Positions 18,822-22,088 of a stretch of 22,088 nucleotides of DNA are shown here, one piece after another. The stretch comes from Choristocarpus tenellus KU-1152 (lineage: Eukaryota; Phaeophyceae): assembly GCA_964200185.2 (NCBI GenBank), contig CAXNAD020000301.1, positions 1 to 22,088 on the forward strand. The letters run 5' to 3'. Made by a program: the position numbers and the translations under genes. Position 1 is the first letter of the stretch. Each line of letters begins with the position of its first letter. The notes under the pieces are model-generated. The model was given only the letters and a program-made list of their open reading frames with translations, was not told the origin of the DNA and ran no database searches.

Positions 18822-19541
18822 TTCAGATACTTTGGGTTCCAACCAGATCAAGGATCTTTTTGAGTTTGGTGCAAGAACTAGAGGACCTTTACCCATCTTA
18901 ATATTACTACTGTTTCAAATCTCACATTATATTTGTAGCGTGATGCATGGTGACAGCAGAGATTGATAAGACGGTAATCATTAATAGACGGGATGACATT
19001 CGTGTTTTTGCCCATGCTTATTTCTATACAGCTGTTTGCACCATCTAAAATATTTTTGTAGTGAAGTCCGCAGGTCAGTGATGAACAGATCGAAGTCTCT
19101 GCATGGCTTTCATGGGTTCATGCGCAAACGTATATAGTTTCAATGATCCAACAAAGTCCTCTTGGTAAGCACTGATATTCGGCACCTCAAAAATCCTATG
19201 AGATATACACATACATATATTGCTTACCACAAAACGCAGGAAACCTAAAATGGCGAGCCAAAGCTTGACTGCAAAGTGACTTGAGGTATACTCTGCACAA
19301 GAAGATTTTACTCAGGAGGCGGGATGGCTACATTCAATGTTTAAGAAGCACTGCATGATGAATGGAGGCAGAGCACTTAGGGATCATGCAACAGATATAA
19401 ACCTTAGGTGGAATATGAGTGACCGCCTGTTGGAATAGACACAAGTCCACAGTGAAGAAAGAAATGCCGAATAAAATGTGGTAAGAACCTATTCATAGAA
19501 GTTATTGTCATTCTTCAAGCGATGGGCATTTAAAATAATTG

Positions 19542-19578
19542 TCACACATACACACACACGCACGCACGCACGCACGCA
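19542..19578. repeat. CA then CACG microsatellite
   Basis: A CACACATACACACACA run passes into five CGCA units. Confidence 0.93.
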
Positions 19579-20924
19579 TACCCTTCTACTTTTGATCTAA
19601 ACATTTTTGCCAACATTACCGAGGCAAAGGGTGGCCCAGAAGGGTATGTATTAAGTGATTTTATGGAATCTGGCAGAGTCCTGACCTATCGTCCTTTTTC
19701 TCGTTTGGAATTCCCCGCCAATCACTTTGAAGGTCGAACTTATACAGATGCACTATGATGTAAAATTTAGCTTGCTAGGCCATTTGCTTCTACATAGGCA
19801 GGAATAGACTCCTCCCCGTCACAGCCTACCCCTGATGCCCAGGCACAGAGTTAAAGAAGCTGAATCTTCCCAAGACTTGTGTATGAAAATGACTTTAATA
19901 ATTCCTTAATGCGCTTGGACAGGCTGTGTATGAAGTAACGAAGGAGAAAGGAGGAGTGAGCTTTCAAGTCTAAGGGAGAGGTCTTTACCACCAATCAATC
20001 CTATTCTGTGGATCAATGATCACTCATAACATGTTACGTGCTACATTTTTTCCGATTCCTGAACTCTTCCATATTCTAGTTCCTTAACCCAAACCTAACT
20101 TCTATCATTCAGAACACAAACATGGTCTCTTCCATCCTTAGCTTGTTTCTTACAGAATCTACTTCTACATCTGAAAAAAATATGCATTCTTGACATAACC
20201 CCATGCTTTGAACTTCTAATGAAAAGTAACGCTTCAATCACTCTTGAGCATGTCACCAACAACACAAAATAAGTTACACTTCATTATACGCATGATAGCA
20301 CTAGAGTGCCTATTGAATGATTCCTTAGGCAAACCCTTTGTACAAAGATCCATAAGTTGGAACTCGGTAGGCAGATATCCAATTACTCTCTTTCTTTCCC
20401 TCTACAGCTGGCGTACATAGTGGTGCTGGTTATTTATATATTTTGACCTACCTCCAGATACTGCCTTCTGGGCGATCTTAATTTCACCATCATTATCCTC
20501 AAACACTGGTACTGAGTAATCCTTACTAAACTGAGGGCATGAATATGTGCACCTGCTTGAGGAACATAACCCATTTCCCTAAATCACACAGTGCAACATG
20601 CTCAGCCTCGGTAGTAGACAATGCAACCTTTTTCTGCTTCCTAGACCACCAGTCAATACATCCTCCCCCAAACATCACAACACCACCAGAAACAGACAAT
20701 CTACTCTCCTTGTAGTTTGCAAAGTCAGCACCTGAATAGACAAATAGCTAATCCCTTAGTCCATCCCCATACAATCCAAAATCTCCAGAGGTGACGTCAT
20801 GTTCCCTAGTACCTAACAGATATCCTATTATTCTTTCGGCATTCAACCAATGAGATCAACTTGGATTCTCCACAAAAGATGCCAACTCTCTAACTGCAAA
20901 AGGACACACCAGGTCTAGTCATTA

Positions 20925-21439
20925 TGTTACAGCGCGCCCCGGAACTCACCTCCGCAGGATGTGTAATTCAAATCCAACGACTTTAAAACGACGCTATGGG
21001 GACGTTGCCCTTGGCAACAGCTTGTTGGGTGTCAGGCAGCCTTTTCTCGATACTCCACTCAGTGCGTAGCTCAAAGCTCGACTCAATGTTAAGTTCAAGA
21101 TAAAATACTGATTTAAAGGGGGTAATGGTTTTGACCAAAAGCCCTCTTATTATTTTCATCATCCACCCAATTTCTTTGGTCTTCTATCCAACTGCTCTAT
21201 ACATATTCCAATCATACACTTTTATTCTGCAACCTCTTAGGAACTTTATTACGAATCTTACTCTGTATCTTCTACGAAATCAGCATTGATTCTGTTAAGG
21301 CTACCTATGTGTTACTAATTCTCGTATATTGTTCGGACTTGTTAGAACGCAAGAAACAACCCTCGCACTATTCGCCTGTCACACATGTCCGTGTTTGCTA
21401 AACCACGAGAAGAAATCCTTGCGCTATTCGTCTGTAACA
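20925..21439. mobile_element. Solo LTR inserted in the copia remnant
   Basis: A 515-bp segment begins TGTTACAG and ends CTGTAACA, an 8-bp perfect terminal inverted repeat with the TG...CA ends of LTRs. It is flanked by ATTA on both sides (20921-20924 and 21440-21443), a 4-bp target-site duplication. It separates two parts of the copia pol frame that are adjacent in intact elements (between YRSMVGG and TRPGVSF). No coding sequence is inside, so it is a solo LTR left by recombination. Its own family and orientation are unknown. Confidence 0.85.
21349..21439. repeat. 56-bp-spaced duplication at the LTR end
   Basis: The final part of the solo LTR (about 21405-21439, including GCGCTATTCGTCTGTAACA) is repeated 56 bp upstream (about 21349-21383, including CGCACTATTCGCCTGTCACA). 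The copies are diverged, so the duplication is older than the insertion or has decayed. Confidence 0.75.
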
Positions 21440-22088
21440 ATTATTGTGCCCATTGTGTCCCACCAACCATTGATCTATAGCCGTCTGTAACAGACCCCTC
21501 CTGCTCCACCCTCTTTGTGATTGACGATCATTCATAGGTTGTACCAACCCCGTACCTCTTCGCCAGGTCTGCAGTGAACAAGGTCTGATCCAGCATAAGA
21601 GTCCCAGCATTTCTCTGTTTCTCCTGATTTTGTAACCCTTGAACTTGGTCATCTCACCCAAATTCACCACCTGGAACTTATCGTCCAATCCCCGATAATA
21701 CCAACACCATAGCCTGCCCCTTATTTACCCAGCTATCAACATGTCATCCACATGGACGATCATGATCATCACTGCCTTACCATCCACTATTAATCTGAAT
21801 AGGCATGGATCTGCCTCAGACTGTTCCAATCCCAACTTCAGTAAGGCATCCACCGGTAAAAACTTCCAGTTCCAAGATGCCTGGAATATCCCATACATGG
21901 ACTTCTTTAGCAGTCCCACTGGTCCATCAAATTTGCCATCCTGTATCCCTAACCCCGCCTTGAACCTCTGCACTCTCCCTTTCCCATCCATCTTCCTCGG
22001 TCCAAAACCCTGTGCCTATCTAATGGGTAAGGTAACTGGAACTTTGCCCATCTACTGTGTTTGGGCTCAAAGTATCTGGGAGGGGGTG

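Larger units (their letters stand above)
17678..20279. other. Upstream region of the NB-ARC-TPR gene, no gene recognised
   Basis: This holds the promoter and any 5' UTR of the NB-ARC-TPR gene near 17700-17900. The rest is AT-rich with a 34-C tract and a CA/CG microsatellite. Open frames at 17829-18080 and 18268-18462 are short and without recognisable motifs. The left end of the copia remnant, including any LTR, may extend into 19800-20280, but I could not find a clear boundary. Confidence 0.5.
20280..22088 (-). mobile_element. Ty1/copia pol remnant (reverse transcriptase and RNase H)
   Basis: The minus strand, read from the right edge, shows copia landmarks in order. FGPRKMDGKG and VQRFKAGLGI (RT start, near 21990) come first, then LLKKSMYGIFQASWNW, ADPCLF and VHVDDMLIAG (RT core, 21725-21930). 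FQVVNLGEMTKFKGY follows near 21640-21680. After an insertion come TRPGVSFAV and ELASFVENPS near 20840-20920, then GADFANYKESRLSVSGG and KKVALSTTEAEHVAL (RNase H, 20580-20730), and finally GLPKESFNRHSSAIM near 20290-20340. Frameshifts, stops (for example TAG after FMPSV near 20535) and an apparent RT deletion make it inactive. The usual Tyr-Val-Asp-Asp reads His-Val-Asp-Asp. Gag, integrase and LTRs lie outside the window or are unrecognised. Confidence 0.9.

Noticed and set aside
20028-20045. TAACATGTTA palindrome read as a junction of two LTR ends
   Set aside because: Only ten bases match, and no LTR-like sequence extends on either side.
20960-20985. tRNA B-box-like sequence (AATTCAAATCC)
   Set aside because: No matching A box, acceptor stem or cloverleaf could be found, and it lies in the solo LTR. 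No tRNA was recognised elsewhere either.

Overview
The window looks like nuclear DNA of a multicellular-type eukaryote, most probably a brown alga (Phaeophyceae). It has spliceosomal introns on both strands, microsatellites, decayed LTR retrotransposons and an assembly gap of Ns. Its main gene has the architecture described for Ectocarpus immune-receptor candidates: an NB-ARC ATPase followed by tetratricopeptide repeats (TPRs), each on its own exon. The species assignment is inferred from that architecture; no species marker is visible.

Layout. Positions 1-2947, plus strand: the last two recognisable exons (1426-1625 and 2691-2947) of an ApaH-like/calcineurin-type metallophosphatase, preceded by non-coding DNA with a five-copy 32-bp minisatellite. 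Positions 2948-5877: mostly featureless, with a 43-bp duplication and one weak unidentified reading frame on the minus strand. Positions 5984-17677, minus strand: a complete or nearly complete NB-ARC-TPR gene. Four 5' exons encode an N-terminal helical region and the nucleotide-binding switch. They are followed by 15 TPR exons, every one exactly 126 nt and phase 0 at both ends, spaced about 450 bp apart. My model gives 1269 or 1317 residues, depending on whether the last intron is spliced; both forms end at the same TAG. The 2.4-kb intron before the first TPR exon holds the gap, a 38-G tract and a disabled coding relic on the opposite strand. Positions 17678-20280: no recognised gene. Positions 20280-22088, minus strand: a broken Ty1/copia pol remnant (reverse transcriptase and RNase H), split by a 515-bp solo LTR with a 4-bp target duplication.

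How it works together. The NB-ARC-TPR product should be an intracellular STAND-type sensor. The TPR array would bind a ligand, and the NB-ARC module would switch between ADP and ATP states. The equal-length phase-0 cassettes mean exons can be lost, gained or exchanged without breaking the frame. The repeats differ mainly at a few positions, and two of these (31 and 40) covary. This cassette array is the most interesting system in the window.
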